Assembly: GCF_000455225.1 (NCBI RefSeq)
Contig: NZ_HF954532.1
Location: 142,844 to 206,843, forward strand
Length of the DNA: 64,000 nt
Reading direction: 5' to 3'
Source of the DNA: Megasphaera massiliensis
GTDB taxonomy: Bacteria > Bacillota > Negativicutes > Veillonellales > Megasphaeraceae
Each line of letters opens with the position of its first letter. The stretch's first letter is position 1. This document shows positions 63,395-64,000 of the stretch, in pieces. The notes under the pieces were generated by a model, which had not been told where the DNA came from, made no database searches, and saw only the letters and a program-made list of their open reading frames with translations. A program made the position numbers and the translations under genes.

Positions 63395-64000
63395 TTACAA
63401 ATAGCCATTAATGCGCCCGGCCAAAACGGCGGCACCTTCACGAATCTTAGCCATTAATGCCGGTTCGTCGACAGCGGTCAGTTCTCGATCTTTCATGAGA
63501 ACTTTGCCGTTGGCAATGGTCGTAACCACATTGCGCCCGGTCATGCCAAACAAGATATGGCCGTTGATGTTTTCTTCATTCATCGGCGTCGGTGCCGTAT
63601 AATCAAGAACGATGACGTCAGCTGCAGCCCCTTCCTTCAAGACGCCTAAAGGGGCCTTAAAGTAGCGGTTGGCTATGACAGCATTATTTTCAAACAACAT
63701 CTTCGGGACTTCCGCCCAGGCAGCCATCGCATCACAGAGATGATGTTTATGCAGGATATTGGCCACCTTATAGGACTCGATCATATCGTGGGTGTAGCCA
63801 TCCGTTCCCAAGCCGGTCAGGATGCCGCGATGAACCATCTCCATCGTCGGCGGGCAGCCGCAGGCATTGCCCATGTTCGACTCAGGATTGTGAACGACCA
63901 TCGTATCCGTTTCTTTGATGAGATCCATCTCGTGGCTATTGACGTAGATACAGTGACCGAGAAGAGTCTTCGGTCCAAGGATATTCCAATCATAGAGACG
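63395..64000 (-). CDS. ssnA: SsnA-type aminohydrolase, C-terminal part (cut by window end)
   Basis: The last 201 residues of an amidohydrolase of the SsnA / chlorohydrolase type (full length about 440). The frame is open to base 64000. HCIYVNSHEMDLI, TMVVHNPESNMGNACGCPP and GILTGLGTDGYTHDM contain metal and substrate residues. It ends in the small beta-domain KEGAAADVIVLDYTAPTPM. It precedes ygfK by 13 bases and probably heads or continues the purine-catabolism-type operon. Confidence 0.87.
   Translation of the reverse strand, partial: RLYDWNILGPKTLLGHCIYVNSHEMDLIKETDTMVVHNPESNMGNACGCPPTMEMVHRGILTGLGTDGYTHDMIESYKVANILHKHHLCDAMAAWAEVPKMLFENNAVIANRYFKAPLGVLKEGAAADVIVLDYTAPTPMNEENINGHILFGMTGRNVVTTIANGKVLMKDRELTAVDEPALMAKIREGAAVLAGRINGYL

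Overview
The window reads as chromosome of a diderm, anaerobic Firmicute of the class Negativicutes, most likely a Megasphaera-like member of the Veillonellales. This is an inference from several features together: roughly 50-55% GC, strong GGAGG ribosome sites and sigma-A-type promoters, a Cys T-box, an outer-membrane YadA-type adhesin, and strict-anaerobe enzymes (CO-dehydrogenase-like CooS, hybrid-cluster protein, FDH-H-type formate dehydrogenase, radical-SAM proteins). No rRNA, tRNA, CRISPR array, insertion sequence or prophage gene was seen.

Layout. 1-3250 (minus): an iron-type alcohol dehydrogenase, a CobT-like protein lacking both expected catalytic glutamates, and a LarC N-terminal-half protein with a His-rich insert. 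3250-7980 (plus): two near-identical cstA genes in tandem. 8008-13646 (minus): PflX-type radical SAM protein, GlcD-type FAD dehydrogenase, two DUF445 membrane proteins, and an MBL hydrolase. 13849-15956 (plus): promoter, Cys T-box, cysE, cysK. 16113-18287 (plus): a CooS homologue with about 40 histidines in its first 80 residues and an Asp in place of one canonical C-cluster cysteine. 18402-25263: glycerol/glycerol-3-phosphate locus (GlpA-like, FAD/NAD oxidoreductase, DUF1667, glpF, glpK) with a divergent SorC-family regulator. 25321-28713 (minus): ppiB, GIY-YIG protein, M48 protease, SGNH hydrolase. 28978-31782 (plus): hcp and an M20 peptidase. 31984-40777 (minus): YadA-type adhesin, secreted beta-helix protein with MPPQG repeats, pyruvate kinase (start region out of frame at an A8 run), M13 peptidase, queC, EamA transporter.

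40893-64000 is a molybdenum region. A minus operon of eleven tightly packed genes (modE, moeA-like, moaC, moaA, MOSC-moaB, modA, modB, modC, xdhC, yqeC, mocA) takes up molybdate and makes and finishes the molybdopterin cofactor. A perfect 6+6 bp inverted repeat resembling a ModE operator lies just upstream of modE. Divergently, mobAB, an FDH-H-type formate dehydrogenase (Cys form), a HydN-like ferredoxin with an apparent 4-bp deletion, and moeA run on the plus strand. Then come fdhD and yqeB, and a purine/urate-catabolism-type cluster (xdhD-like molybdenum hydroxylase, hyuA, ygfK, ssnA, the last cut by the window end). The cofactor genes, the maturation genes (fdhD, xdhC, yqeB, yqeC, mocA) and their client enzymes (formate dehydrogenase, xanthine-dehydrogenase-type hydroxylase) thus sit side by side.

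Most notable: the deviant His-tailed CooS (possibly not a CO dehydrogenase), the CobT-like protein without catalytic acids beside a LarC1-only gene, and two apparent reading-frame breaks (pyk, hydN-like) that need read-level checking. Product names are from recognised motifs and remembered family sequences; no database search was run.
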